64,000 nt of DNA from Gentiana macrophylla (taxonomy: Eukaryota > Streptophyta > Magnoliopsida > Gentianales > Gentianaceae), in assembly GCA_026214975.1 (NCBI GenBank), contig JAOBSW010000487.1:18654-82653 (forward strand), given 5' to 3'. A model generated the notes under the pieces. That model ran no database searches. It was not told where the DNA came from and worked only from the letters and a program-made list of their open reading frames with translations. The stretch's first letter is position 1. Each line of letters opens with the position of its first letter. Shown one piece after another: positions 1 to 11,799 of this stretch. The position numbers were made by a program, and so were the translations under genes.

Positions 1-2235
1 TGAATGATCATCAAATGATTCAATCATATCATGAGCTTCCGCTTTCATTAATAATTAAAGTCTTGGAGTGTTGCATCAAATATGTAGTCTCCATGTCTCT
101 AACTACTATAACGGGATTGCTCGTGTCATTTCTTATTTTAAAAGGATTAAAATTACTTAACCATATTTGAGAACGTTTCTCAAAAGGTAACAGACATAAT
201 TTGGTTTTACTAATCAAGAATAAAATATAAATAAAAAATTTGCTAAAACTACAACATAAAAAAGAAAATAAAATAGTGTTGTTGTTTATACACTCAAAAT
301 CAAAAATTGTCTTTTGGTTTAGGATTTTACTCCCACTAGTCAACTACTCCCAATTGACTTTCAAGAATTATTAATTTCTTTAGTGGACAAGATCCAACTA
401 AACTACCGCGACCCCCGCTTTGGCTGGTGGGCTGAAAATAGTATCGTATCTTATACGACTCTTGTTGTTTGACTAGTCAACTCTTTGACAATTTTCATCT
501 TATGAAGTAGTCAAACCCTTGCCTCTAAAATCCAAACGACCCCGCTTTGGCTGGTGGCCGAGAGAATTCTTAGTCAAGTCATAACCCCAATATTCGTGAG
601 ATCTCATACGATCATATCTCGATAATGACGATATACCCGAGATAGGTCAACCCCCTTCTTTGGCTGATGATTTGGATCCGAACAAGGGCTCTTCACCGTC
701 ATTATAATATGGGGAGGCAATTTCAACTTGATTCTTTTGTGGTGGAAGTATTTATGTAAATTAATTCACTTAATTCATTTTAATTATGGTCTTATCAAGT
801 ATATCTATCTCTATAGACATACATCCTACACATTCATCTAGATCGTGCATAGTCATGCATCTATCGTATCATATAAAATAAATACAAGCACAAAATAAAT
901 AAATGCGTAAAGTAACGGTATGATCATGGACTTTTTCTAAAAAGTGTTTCGAATACAAACTAACTAAACCGCATGTCACAATCTAAGGTAATGCAACCGC
1001 CAATAGATCTTTAATGCGCCATTCTCAAACGGGATCTTTATTCTTCTTTCTTTGGTCTCCGTCTTCTCGCTTCCATTCATGTTACATTTAATTCTATCTA
1101 ATGAAATAAATACACCCGCCATGACACAAAAGGGAATGGGATAAATGCGTAAAATAATTAAACTATGTCACGCTTCTTCATAACGGCCTATGACAATTTT
1201 AAAACCAAATAAAAATTAAATCATTCACATCAATCTTATCGGTCGAATCCATGATCAATCGGGGTCCATATAATCATATTATATCTATCATATCTAATCC
1301 ATACAATAACATCTTATGAAAAAGATAAAATTAAAAATTTAACTACTTGCGCCTTAATTAATCAATTAACATTTAATCTATTAAATAATTTTATCCAATC
1401 AATTAACTAATTTATATTTAATTAATTAAATGATTTTAATCGAAATAAAATTAACGATTAATTTTAAACATTTTTTATTTTTAATTTTAATTAATTAGAA
1501 CTATTCTAAAAATAAATCAAAATTAAAATTAGGTCTCTTTTGTTTCTTTTCTTTTGATTCCTAATCAAAAGAGATGCATTTGGTTTCCTAAACCAAAAGG
1601 CATCTCCCTTGGCCTTTTCCAAAATCAAAATTTTGTAAAGGGCCTAGGCCTAGGTTTTTTCCAAAATCAAATATTTTGAAAGGTGCCTAGGCCTATTCCA
1701 AACAAAATTTGGAAAGACCAATATTTTGGTTAATATGCCTGGCCACTTTCCAAAATCAAAATTTTGAAGTTTATTGCCAGTGCCTTCAGCTTTTTCCAAA
1801 TCAAATATTTGAATCAAGATAGCCTATTCCAAACAAAGTTTGGAAAGAATATTATTATTTTAATGTCATGTGGCATCCCAATGGCCCAAACTATTTGAAT
1901 CATTAGTTAGCCACATGACACAACTAAACAAAGGAGGAATTATCAATCACAACTATGAACCATATTGAATCACAAAATACACAAAACAAAATTTTAGAGA
2001 TCCACCAAAGATTGACCGTCAACCGACGCCGCAAAGAAGTTGCCCCGCCACCACCGACATGCCGCCACCGGGTGGTGGTAGAGCCGCCAGTCGACCGAGC
2101 ACTACCCGATCTCGTTTTTTTTTCTTTTCATGTATCACTTTTGCGAATCAAAAATATTTCATCTTTTAATTAAGTGATTTAAACGATAAAATTAACTACG
2201 CAAAATAACATGCTTATTGCTTAAGCTCGAAGCTC
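1..2235 (-). mobile_element. non-coding interior of a minus-strand LTR retrotransposon
   Basis: This stretch lies downstream, in minus-strand sense, of the primer-binding site at 2236-2247, so I read it as the start of an LTR element's interior. I recognise no gag or pol motifs. The longest minus frame (29-343) shows no known domain and is probably chance. A short motif, CTTTGGCTGGTGG, recurs near 417 and 545, with a variant near 657. From about 1610 to 1860 there are degenerate repeats built from TCCAAAATCAAAATTTTG-like and CCAAACAAAATTTGG-like palindromes. The element continues beyond the left edge, so its type is undecided; the LTR ends resemble those of copia elements. Confidence 0.45.
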
Positions 2236-2247
2236 GCTCTGATACCA
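2236..2247 (-). promoter_or_regulatory. primer-binding site (tRNA-iMet type)
   Basis: The plus strand reads GCTCTGATACCA, the reverse complement of TGGTATCAGAGC. That is the site complementary to initiator methionine tRNA used by many plant LTR retrotransposons. It lies one base from the LTR edge (TGTTAGG at 2249), which fixes the element on the minus strand. Confidence 0.75.
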
Positions 2248-2248
2248 C

Positions 2249-2986
2249 TGTTAGGAAATCTACGCGGGAATGCAGCGGAATTCAAAAATTTGATTTCCTT
2301 TTACCCAAGATTGACTTCGTTTAAGCAATAAACGAATAAGCTAGTAGACGGTGGTTACCTTGGTTGATCTAAAAGATCGACGATTGACCATCTAAGAGAG
2401 TAGTTCTCAGATCTCGCATAGAGCCGCCCAAGTGTTCAAATTTCTACCGCTAGTCACACGAACGAATGTACCTGACGGAATCCCATCATGGATTTCTATT
2501 AGAAAACTACGGTTGCTAGACCAGCCTTTTTGCCCTATCTCCAACTATCTATAGGATGCTCTCTATTTTACACAAGAACTATGAGCTCTTGCAATTGTGA
2601 TGTACAAAAGAGCTTGACATCCACCTCCTATGTATATTCGATGGGGCGCCCCTATGTAGAGTGGAGGAGAAGAAAACCTTTTTCCCAATAAAATAAAGAA
2701 AATCTCCTTGATTGATTTATCTATTTTTTTTATAATATCTCATATTAAATAAAATCTAAATATTGCCAATAGCTTATATTGATTATATTTATCTTATTAC
2801 CATAAATCTATTTTTCCAAAATCAATTAATATCTAATATTAATATTATGGTAATCTTATTAATTAAATTGCACAAACCAAATGTATCCAATATACTTTGC
2901 AAGTGGCGCTCCAAATCCCACTAAATTGGGAATTGAGATTTTCTTTAATTAATATAATGTTATGATTAATTAATTTTACATATAAA

Positions 2987-3044
<58 letters not shown>

Positions 3045-3230
3045 AAATTTCAAATATGTATTTAAATACATATACTTAATAAATCACCATAATTAATAAG
3101 GAAAATTAGGATTAGGACATTTTTCATATTTTTTTAATTATTAAATTCAAGTTAACACTTTTATAAATTTGAATGACATAATTTTAAAACATGACTCGAA
3201 TCGCCTTACTTAACCCATTCTAATTACATG
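2249..3230 (-). repeat. probable LTR of the minus-strand element
   Basis: The LTR starts in plus orientation with TGTTAGGAAATC immediately beside the primer-binding site, as expected for the inner edge of a 5' LTR read on the minus strand. The outer edge is not defined: no matching second LTR lies in the window and no clean CA end with a target duplication was found. The end given is approximate. A long TA microsatellite lies within it. Confidence 0.45.
2990..3042. repeat. (TA)n microsatellite
   Basis: Uninterrupted TA dinucleotide run of about 26 units. Confidence 0.95.
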
Positions 3231-4486
3231 ACATATTTTTAAGGTTTATCCGTTATCGGTTTGAAGAAACTCATTGATTTAATGAAGATCGTAAATTGCT
3301 CGATCGTGAATCAGAATTGATTCTTTTCCAAACCGTGATCGATCATCTAATTCAAAGGATTCTTCATCAAGTGTATTTGCCAATTTTTTATCATTGATTG
3401 TCAAATCGTGGAAAGCAACATCTTTGAACCTCGACAATAAATTGAAGCGGTCATGAAGCATCTTTTGCATCAACATCGCAGAACAAAGAAATCGGTTAGC
3501 ATCGTATGAAATCACTCTAATCCGCCAATTTTCATAGCTTTATTGTTTGGGTGTTGGAAAATGAATTCGAAGTTAATGATGAATATGGATTAAATTTTGC
3601 ATAGTCATTAGAATCATTACTGATTGAAGAAAATCATTGAATTAAAAAGCTTGAATGGCAAAGAAAATGTTTCGAAGCAAAGAGAACCTATCAATATGAA
3701 TTCGAAAGTTATCATGAGTATGGATTAAATTATGCAAATTCATTAGAATCATTACGGATTGAAGAAAATCATTGAATTAAAAAGCTTGAATGGCAAAGAA
3801 ACAAGCTGAAGCGAGAGAACCTATCGTTGAATTTACCGACGCTTTTCCATCTTTTTTCGGACGCTTTGCATAGTATTCTTTCTCTTTAAGGTTCACTAAT
3901 GCATTTCACCTTCATTCCAAACTTGGTTCTCTTTATGATTCACCTGCGCTTGAGAAATGTCATGGTTCTCTTTATGATTCTCTCGCCGATTGAGAAATGT
4001 CATGCTTCTCTTTATCATTCTCTCTGGCGATTGAGTTATGTCATTGCTATCCTTCTTCGCTCTCACCCATTAAGTTATATTGACTAGAAAAGCAATGCAA
4101 TGCTTGTTTCTCCGTGGAGTTCACTTTGTTTGAATGTGTTTAATGCTTATGATTCTCTAGTTGTTTCACTTATATGTTGTCATGTTTTGGAGATATTCAC
4201 AAAACATTATGTTCACTATGTAACCATGATTTCGGGCATGTGATATTCACTATGTTCTAACACTATGTGTGACTAAGTCAGTAAGATTCAATAATGTATG
4301 GTTTTGGATTTTTGGGGCTGTGAGAATAATTAACATGAACTAATTCTATGTTTTCTTCGGTAATGCATTCTATATTAGGTTCATTAATCCATTGCATTAA
4401 TAAATCCAATAACATATAAGGTTCACTAATGCTATTTAATCTTCTTTCCAAACCTGATTCTCAGTCTCCTTCACTAACCATGGATG
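3231..4486. other. AT-rich non-coding DNA with short tandem duplications
   Basis: No recognisable gene. A 135-bp unit occurs twice in tandem (3561-3695 and 3696-3830), sharing ATGAATTCGAA, TATGGATTAAATT and AAAGCTTGAATGGCAAAGAAA. A 39-40 bp unit occurs three times (starting 3925, 3964 and 4004), built on TTCTCTTTATGATTC and TGAGAAATGTCAT. The motif GGTTCACTAATG appears near 3892 and 4419 and again at 14449 beyond the Tat element, so this sequence was probably the pre-insertion target. A minus-strand open frame (3279-3515) has no recognisable domain. Confidence 0.6.
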
Positions 4487-5084
4487 TGACGATGGTGAAA
4501 ACAGACCCGGCCACGTGTCACCTTTATAACACCTCGAAGTTAACCGCTTTTAGGGCCAGGAGCCCCACAGTAGTAGACCCTACCCCAGGAGGGAGGTCTG
4601 TCCATATACTTCCCGACTACGGCACTGCAGGCCAGCTCGGCAAGTCTGGAGGTAGGACGCGCAGCTCAGGTCGAGATGACCTGAGGAGCCCATCGAAAGC
4701 CGACTGGCTCTTTCCTTAAGTGATAAATAACACATGTGCCTATATTATAGGAGAATCCCTGGATCACCGGAAGGAAATCCCGTAATTCGAATATAATCAT
4801 AATTATCTCTTGTCAGAGATAAACACGTGATGATCCTTAGGGTTTAAGGATTCTACGACTTGTTTGACAAGAAAAGGGGGTGAGACGCCTCCCTATATAA
4901 ACAACCCTACGGAACTACATTTAATGACTTGATTCCAATTTGACTATTGGATACGAGGCAACTTGAGGGAAACTAACTCTCGTGCTCGCCTTAATCTCAC
5001 ACAAATCATAGTTCTCATTGTTTTTGTTCTTGTTCGAATCGCCCCAGAGGTTAGTTGGATCTATAGTGATTTCCGACATCATCA
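4487..5084 (+). repeat. 5' LTR of the Tat element
   Basis: Begins TGACGATGGTGAAAACAGAC and ends CCGACATCATCA; the same ends occur at 13785-14382. A promoter-like TATATAA lies at 4894-4900, about 190 bp before the LTR end. Starts with TG and ends with CA. Confidence 0.93.
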
Positions 5085-5086
5085 AT

Positions 5087-5098
5087 TGGCGCTAGAAT
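5087..5098 (+). promoter_or_regulatory. primer-binding site
   Basis: TGGCGCTAGAAT follows the LTR end by two bases. The position and the TGGCGC start fit the tRNA primer-binding sites of plant gypsy elements. The cognate tRNA was not determined. Confidence 0.65.
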
Positions 5099-5149
5099 GA
5101 GGGCCCTTTGTTTAGCGATTCGATCAAGAGATTGCAATGGCACCACCTA

Positions 5150-6770
5150 AAAACTACTGAAAAAGACTCGCATAAATGGCGCCAGAGACGCCGGAGAGGT
5201 AGATCCAATCGCTACCACCACCAACCGCAAACCAACCAGAAGAAGCATCGGCAGATCCGGGACAAGAAAGCTCACTGGAAGCGTTACGTAATCTGGATGT
5301 CCCGGCGCTCAAAAAAGCATGTCGGGTCTAGCCCTAAAAAGCGGGATGGGAAGAGGACGCCCAGAAAATAATGATCCTAAGGGTAACTTAGCTTAATAAA
5401 GAAGATAGAGGGAAACTCTATCCTCCACTTCCCATGCACGGAAAAAGCAGGTTAATGCTCAGGCCCAGGAGGCTGCTCGGGCGGAATTAGATGGAATTCT
5501 GGGGAAGAAACGGATGATCTTTCAATCGAATCACCGTTCTCAGAGCAGATTTTGAACTACCCACGCCCGGAGAGATTTAAGATACCAAAACTAGAAGCAT
5601 ATGACGGAACGAAGGATCCCCAAGACCACCTCTTCCAGTATCTAACGCACATGAATTTGGATTGTGCAGCCGAGGAGATGAAGTGCAAGGCCTTTCCGGC
5701 TCTACTCACGGGCAGGGCACGTGAGTGGTTCCGGAAGCTACCACCCCGGTCCATCGAAAACTTTGAAACTCTGGCAAGAAGATTTCTGCAAGCTTTTGTC
5801 ACACCCAAACCTTTCCAGAGGAATGGCACGTACCTCCTCACTATTCGTCAGAAAAAAGAAGAGACCGTGCTGCAGTATCTGAAAAGATTCAACGAGGAGT
5901 CTAGGCAGGTCGGGAACACAGATGAGCACCTCTTGATCACCTCTTTCGTAGTAGGTCTACGAGAAGGTAGGTTGTATGCTAAGCTAAACGGCCGACTTCC
6001 GAAGTCAATGGACGAATGTACGGATCTAGCCTACAAGCACTGTCAGGGTGAGGAGGCCAACTGCCTAAAGAGGGAGTCAGAAGCCCCAAAGAAAGAGAGA
6101 TCGGATGATCGATCCGATAGAAAGCGTAAACCAATATGGGACCGAGTAGCCGCACCTGTAACTGACCGACTCGGAAAAAAGGGGGCTCTTCAAGAAAGAG
6201 ACTTTATCCCTCTGAATAGATCATGCGAGCAGGTCCTCGCTATAATGCAAAGAAAAGGTATTGCCCGCACTCCACCTCATATGAGGGGTCCCCGGGAAAA
6301 GAGGGACCAGACCAAGTACTGTAAGTTTCATGAAGACATTGGTCATGACTCGGAGCAATGCCGGGATTTACAGAGAGAGATCGACGCTGCTGTTATGGAA
6401 GGGAAACTTGACGAGGTCATAGATAGATCTCGTAACCCAGAACCCCGTGGAAGACGGGAATACAAGAGGAGAGATTTCGGTCATGACCGAAAGGATGATT
6501 ACAGACGAAGGAGGGAACCATCTCCAGGACCTGAGGGACAGCCAGATAATCGTCCTATCAATACCATTAATACCATCTCAGGAGGTCCGAGTACATCGTC
6601 CCGACCTGAGGAGAAAAGTGGTAACTGGACACCTACCAGTGCAGACTCAGGAAAGAGACAGAGGTTGTCCGGGGAGGTAATTTATGGTCCACACGACCCT
6701 CTCCCTCTTGTCATCAACAACGAAGGTTTGGTTATCGAGGCGGTAATCAACAAACATACGGGAAGCATAT
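5150..6770 (+). pseudogene. gag: Tat gag polyprotein (capsid region), frameshifted
   Basis: Structural polyprotein that would package the retrotransposon RNA. The main frame, open from about 5470 to 6829, contains the plant retrotransposon gag signature: YDGTKDPQDHL, GRAREWFRKLP and the ETLARRFLQAF segment. A basic region follows, then a CCHC-like knuckle around 6320-6365 (KYCKFHEDIGHDSEQC). The stretch before 5505 reads as gag only in another frame (for example AQEAARAELDGIL near 5460-5500), so at least one indel separates the N-terminus. No convincing ATG exists for the main frame. The end of the frame runs into the protease, where a second frameshift occurs near 6772. Confidence 0.8.
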
Positions 6771-7182
6771 TTGTGTGGACAGCGGGAGTGCATTCAACGT
6801 GCTATAATACAATGTGTTCCAGTCGATGAAGTTAAAAGATGCTGAGTTAGCGCCTGTGTCATCTGCCTTATTCGGATTTGCAGGACCACCGGTCCATCCC
6901 GTGGGTATGATCAGCTTACCTACCACCTTTGGGAAAGCACCTCGGGACAGGGTCCTTATGGTGAATTACGTGGTAGTCAGGGCCCCATCGGCCTACAATG
7001 TCATAATGGGGCGACCCACCCTGGTAGATCTACGAGCGGTAATCTCCCCGGCTCACATAAGTATGAAGTTCTTGACTTGGCAAGGGACGGCAGAAATTAA
7101 AGGGGATGTGGAAACAGCCAGGAGCTGCTACACGGACACCATTAATGGTAAGATGATGGTGCAACAGGTTTCTATGGAATAA
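6690..7182 (+). pseudogene. Tat aspartic protease, frameshifted
   Basis: Retroviral-type aspartic protease that matures Gag-Pol. The active-site segment VDSGSAFNVL is encoded around 6777-6807, but in a different frame from both the upstream gag frame and the downstream segment. The C-terminal half (6814-7182) has the typical Tat pattern: LFGFAGPPVHP, then SLPTTFG, then PSAYNVIMGRPTL. At least two small indels therefore interrupt the domain. It sits directly between gag and RT, as in the family. Confidence 0.8.
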
Positions 7183-7329
7183 TTGCTCCCAGAGGAAGAG
7201 GAAAACTGGTCCACAGATGACAAAATTGAGGTGATAAACCTGGGAAAAGAACAGAAGGTCTCGCTACCAAGATAGGATCATGGATCCCAGATCGACTCAA
7301 AGCAGAACTTGTTAGAATCTTGAAGGAGT

Positions 7330-8270
7330 TTAGAGACGTATTTGCATGGAAGACAGAGGACATGCCAGGCCTGTCACCCGAGCTGGCCCTGCACAAGCTT
7401 CATGTTGATCCAGCCCGGAAACCGATTCGGCGAAAGAAGAGGTAGTTTGCAAAAGATAAAATGGAGGCTATTCAGAAGGAAGTGGAGAAGTTGCTCCAAG
7501 TCGGGATTATACGTGAGGTATTCTACCCGACCTGGCTTGCCAACCCGGTTCTGGTAAAAAAGCCAGATAGTAGCTAGCGAATGTGCGTAGATTTCACTGA
7601 CCTGAACAAGGCGTGTCCCAAGGATTGCTACCCACTTCCAAAAATTGATAGGTTAGTCGACTCAACGGTCGGTTTTGAAGTTTTTGCATTTCTAGACGCA
7701 TACAAGGGTTACCACCAAATTGCAATGGACCCAGAAGATGCAGAAAAAAACGGCATTCATAACAGAAGAAGGAACTTTCTGCTATGTTACCATGCCGTTC
7801 GGATTGAAGAACGCCGGTGCTACTTACCAAAGGGCAGTGAATAAAATTTTTGAGAAGCAGATCGGGAAATGTATGGAAGTCTATGTAGACGATGTTTTGA
7901 TCAAGAGCAGGTCTCTGGATCAATATATGACTGACGTCCGAGAAGTATTTGGGGTACTCAGGCAGACCCAAATGAAACTCAACCCCAAGAAATGCACATT
8001 TGGGGTCAGGTCAGGAAAATTCCTGGGGTATATGATTTCAAAGGAAGGAATTAAGGCCAACCCTGATAAGGTTGAAGCCTTAAAGATGATGCCAACACCC
8101 AGGAGCATCAAGGAGGTGCAGAGGCTAACAGGTCGCATGGCCACCCTGAGTAGGTTCCTATCCAAATCAGCACAGCGTGCTTTACCTTTCTTTAAGATCC
8201 TAAGGAAGGCAAGCCCTTTCCAATGGAGTGAGGACATTCAAAGGCATTTGAAGATCTTAAAAGATATCTA
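7330..8270 (+). pseudogene. Tat reverse transcriptase, frameshifted
   Basis: RNA-dependent DNA polymerase. Two frames carry it. The first, 7581-7740, contains MCVDFTDLNKACPKDCYPLP and FLDAYKGYHQIAM. The second, from about 7745 to 8270, contains TMPFGLKNAGATYQR, the catalytic YVDD (VYVDDVLIKSRS at about 7880) and the thumb region LGYMISKEGIKANPDK. Its last frame stops at 8271. The stretch 7190-7560 holds the degenerate N-terminal linker in several frames. The YVDD residues are intact; the break near 7745 disables the protein. Confidence 0.88.
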
Positions 8271-8330
8271 GCTGAGCTACCAACCCTGACGTCTCCTCGG
8301 GAAGGCAAAACTCTGCTTTTATACTTATCA

Positions 8331-8744
8331 GTGGTCGATGAGGCAATCAGTGCAGTCTTAATCAGAGAAGAGGGACAAATACAAACACCCGTGTTCTATG
8401 TAAGCCGGGCCTTACATGGACCGGAGGTCAGATATACCAACGCGGAAAAGCTAGCTTTAGCTCTGGTACATGCCTCTAGAAAGTTACGACCATACTTTCA
8501 AGCTCATTCCATCACTGTGGTCACAGATCAACCACTACGCCAGATCTTGGCACGACCTGACACCTCGGGCAGACTAGCCAGATGGGTTATCGAGCTGGCA
8601 GAATATGACATGGACTACCAACCCCGGACTGTCGTTAAAGCCCAGGCTTTAGCTGACTTCCTAGCTGAAGGAATTCAGGTTGAAGTAGAAAAGGAATCTC
8701 CAAAGAAGGGTAGATACATGGACTTTTCGCTGACGGGCATCTAA
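8331..8744 (+). pseudogene. Tat RNase H (first copy)
   Basis: RNase H domain that removes RNA from the RNA-DNA hybrid. Recognised by PVFYVSRALHGPEVRYT, AEKLALALVHASRKLRPYF and ARWVIELAEYDMDYQPR, a pattern standard for gypsy RNase H. It is cut from the RT frame by a shift near 8270 and ends at 8744, shortly before the second RNase H. Confidence 0.85.
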
Positions 8745-8765
8745 AAGAAGGAGCAAAGGTGTCTT

Positions 8766-9140
8766 TTGCTCCTCACCCAAAGCGGGGAAGAATTCCCGTA
8801 TGCATTGCGTTTTAACTTCATGGCAACAAACAACGAGGCGGAGTATGAAGCTTTGATTACCGGGCTCCGGTTAGCCATTAAGCTTGGGGCAGATAACCTA
8901 CATGTATTCAGTGACTCCCAATTGTTAGTCAATCACGTTAAGGGTGAATACGAGGCAAAGGAGGAATCAATGAAAAATATCCGGCAAAGAAAGAGACAGC
9001 TTTTTTTGAAGAACTTCAAGTCAGTCCAGATAGAGCAGGTCTTTCGATCTAGGAACAAAAAGGCCGATGCCCTCTCCAAACTGGCATCATACTTCTTTTC
9101 AGACAAAAAAGTCCTGGAGGAACAGCTGGCCGAACGAAGT
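8766..9140 (+). pseudogene. Tat second (archaeal-type) RNase H
   Basis: A second RNase H follows the first: FMATNNEAEYEALITGLRLA, then LHVFSDSQLLVNHVKGEYEA, then RSRNKKADALSKLAS. The NNEAEYEAL and SDSQLL motifs with the terminal ADALS are the hallmark of the additional RNase H carried by Tat-lineage gypsy elements. Its N-terminal DG(S/A) strand is degraded around 8700-8770. The frame continues to 9323 into the linker before integrase. Confidence 0.85.
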
Positions 9141-9329
9141 TATATCCCAAGTGAAGTTCAACCGATCAGCCAACAAGCCACCTGGATGGACCCCATAACC
9201 TCTTATCTAAAGCACGGGATTTTGCCAACTGATAAGGCTCAGTCCAGGAAGATAAAGCTACAAGCATGCAGATATGCTCTCTTCGATGATATCCTATACA
9301 GACGATCGCTTGTGTCACCATGACTTAGA

Positions 9330-10350
9330 TGTGCTACCCAGGAGGAGGGAAACTATCTACTCAGGGAAATCCACCTCGGCATTTGTGGTAATCACGCAGG
9401 AGCCCAGACACTGGCTCGTAAATGCCGTTTGTTTGGATATTATTGGCCAACCATGCAGGGCGATGCGAACGACCTGGTAATGAGGTGCAAGTCATGCCAG
9501 GTGCATGATAATTTGTCTCACCAGCCGGCACAGAACATGATCCCCTTGGTCTCTCCTTGGCCCTTTTACCAATGGGGGGTAGATTTGGTTGGACCCCTTC
9601 CCCGAGCACCAGGTAACTTACAGTTTCTTGTTGTAGCCGTTGATTACTTTACTAAGTGGGTGGAAGCAGAGGCCTTGACCACCATCACGGGCAAAGTCAT
9701 ACAGAAATTTTTATGGAAGAATATCGTCTGCCGATTTGGGATACCCAAGATCTTGGTGTCGGACAACGGAACGCAGTTCAAGGATAGAATAGTCAGGTCA
9801 TGGTGTGCCGAGCTGGGTATAGTCCAACACTTTACCTCTGTCGGTTATCCCGTGCCAACGCCAAGCAGAGCGCATAAACAGCATGCACCTCAAGGTTGGG
9901 TTGAAAAAGAGATTGGAAGAAGAAGGACAAGCCTGGGTCGACCATTTGCCCAATATCCTTTGGGCATACAGAACGACTCCGAACTCAGCTACCGGAGAAA
10001 CTCCTTTTGCCTTAGCCTATGGGTGTGAAGCAGTTATTCCGGCTGAAATAGGGCTCCCCTCCCTGAGGACCGAGCTCCATACAAACACAGAACAAGAACT
10101 CGAGCTCAGGCACGCCAAGGATAACTTGGAAGAAGCCAGGGAAGTGGCTTATATCCGAATGGGTAAATATAAACAGAGGATATCCCAGTATTACAACTCT
10201 AAAGTTAAACATTCGTACTTCAAAGAAAGAGATTTGGTACTGCGAAAGAATGAGGTCAGCAAGCAAGGTCCCCAGGGAAAGCTTAACCCGAACTGGGAAG
10301 GCCCGTACAGGGGTAAAGGTTCATGGCAAAGGTGCTTACCAGCTAGCTAA
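9330..10350 (+). pseudogene. Tat integrase, frameshifted
   Basis: DDE integrase that joins retrotransposon cDNA to host DNA. The zinc-binding part spans about 9350-9510 (FGYYWPTMQGDA, then MRCKSCQVH). The catalytic core follows: WGVDLVGPLPRAP carries the first Asp and VSDNGTQFKD the second. A frameshift lies near 9855, just before the region with the catalytic Glu. The following frame (9883-10350) resumes at LKKRLEEEGQAW and NILWAYRTTPNSATGETPF and runs into the C-terminal NPNWEGPYR motif. It ends at a stop at 10350; no chromodomain is seen. Confidence 0.87.
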
Positions 10351-10569
10351 TGTGAGTGGCCAGACCATACCGCGGAGTTGGAATGCAGCAAATCTTAGAA
10401 AATTTTATGCCTGAAGCAATTCCAGGCTTGTTTCTGTCTTTTCATTTATGTTGTTACTTTCAATAAACAGTGTTATTAAACATCATTGATTTCTAATAAA
10501 GATATAGTTTTCTGTTATACATTGTCAATCTGTATAATGCAACATATTTCATTTAACTGAGTTCATGCA

Positions 10570-11148
10570 AGTCGACTCAAAAGCTTGAATACAACAAGCT
10601 TCCCGAGTCCTCGTGCCGTAAGGTGGTTTTTAATCGAGTCAGTTATACTCGTAAGGTTTGCAAAAGTCAAACCTCCTAAGTCCGTAGGTCAGGCCATAAT
10701 TTAATCGAGGCTCGAAGTCGACTCGTAAAGCTTGAATACTACAAGCTTCCCGAGTCCTCAGGCCAGACAGTGGTTTTTAATCGAGTCGTTATACTCGTAA
10801 GGTTTGCAAAAGTCAAACCTCCTAAGTCCGCAGTCAGGCCGAATTTAATCGAGGCTCAGCAGTCGACTCGTAAATCTTGAATACCACAAGCTTCCCGAGT
10901 CCTCAGGCCGGGACAGGTTTTTAATCGAGTCGTTATACTCGTAAGGTTTGCAAAAGTCAAACCTCCTAAGTCCGCAGTCAGGCCGAATTTACCCGAGGCT
11001 CGCAGGTCGGACTCGTAAAGCTTGAATGCCACAAGCTTCCCGAGTCCTCGTGCCGAGACGTGGTTTTTAATCGAAGTCAGTTATACTCGTAAGGTTTGCA
11101 AAAGTCAAACCTCCTGAGTCTGCAGGTCAGGCCAGAATTTAATCAAAA
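10570..11148 (+). repeat. four-copy ~145-bp tandem array in the Tat 3' region
   Basis: Four head-to-tail units start near 10570, 10716, 10861 and 11004. Each contains a near-copy of GTCGACTCGTAAAGCTTGAA, CAAGCTTCCCGAGTCCTC, TTTTTAATCGAGTC, TTATACTCGTAAGGTTTGCA and AAAGTCAAACCTCCTAAGTC. The periods are 146, 145 and about 143 bp. The array lies between integrase and the antisense gene. Tandem repeats in this hypervariable 3' region of Tat elements are known seeds of satellite DNA. Confidence 0.93.
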
Positions 11149-11799
11149 AACTTAGTATGTCATCCAAACCGTCAGTAATGAATGCCATACTGGGGGGAAA
11201 TGGGACATCCATAAGAAAGTATTCGAACATTTAAATCCAAAATAAACCGAATAAAGCCAAAGTATAGTGGGCAGGACACCACAAAGTATAAACCAAATAC
11301 AAGAACTTGGGCAAAAAGTTTCAAAAAGAACTTGGGCAAAAAATTTCCAACAATATAAGAGAGACAATCAAGTCTGGGTTCCCGGAGTCTGCCCTGTTGA
11401 AGATGGAGTCGGCGCAAAATTCTGAGAGGCAGGACGACGTCTGGCGTACTTGACCCCGATGTCTTCACCTGCTTTAAACTCTCTCAACCGGGCATCATAA
11501 ATCTGACCTGCTCCTTCCTTGTACATGGAACGATAATGCATAAGGTCGGGAAGAACGGCTTCAGGCGCCGTTCTTTTGCCTCATCCACACCCGTCGTGTA
11601 CCCATGTTGCATGACAGGTTCAGCAGACCTTCAGAGTCTCGGCCAGATGATCGAGAGGACTTATACTCATGCATGACTCGGGCATCCCGAAAGGTGAAGA
11701 GAAGCTTCCAGAGTAGTCGGGCTCAGCCCGGACCTTGGCAGCGCTTGTCCCACTCGGAGTTCTCGGCGCGTACTCGTCATGCTTAGCTTAGAGTTCGGC
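11149..11799 (+). other. non-coding part of the Tat 3' region
   Basis: Sequence between the tandem array and the coiled-coil end of the antisense gene. Open frames on both strands are short and resemble no domain. It may include the antisense gene's 3' exon or untranslated region. Confidence 0.5.

Noticed and set aside
1955..2173. 72-codon plus-strand frame with a Pro/Arg-rich stretch
   Set aside because: It lies antisense in the leader of an LTR element, has no recognisable domain and ends in low-complexity sequence.
10570..11148. CRISPR array
   Set aside because: The units are contiguous tandem repeats with no unique spacers, in a plant retrotransposon.
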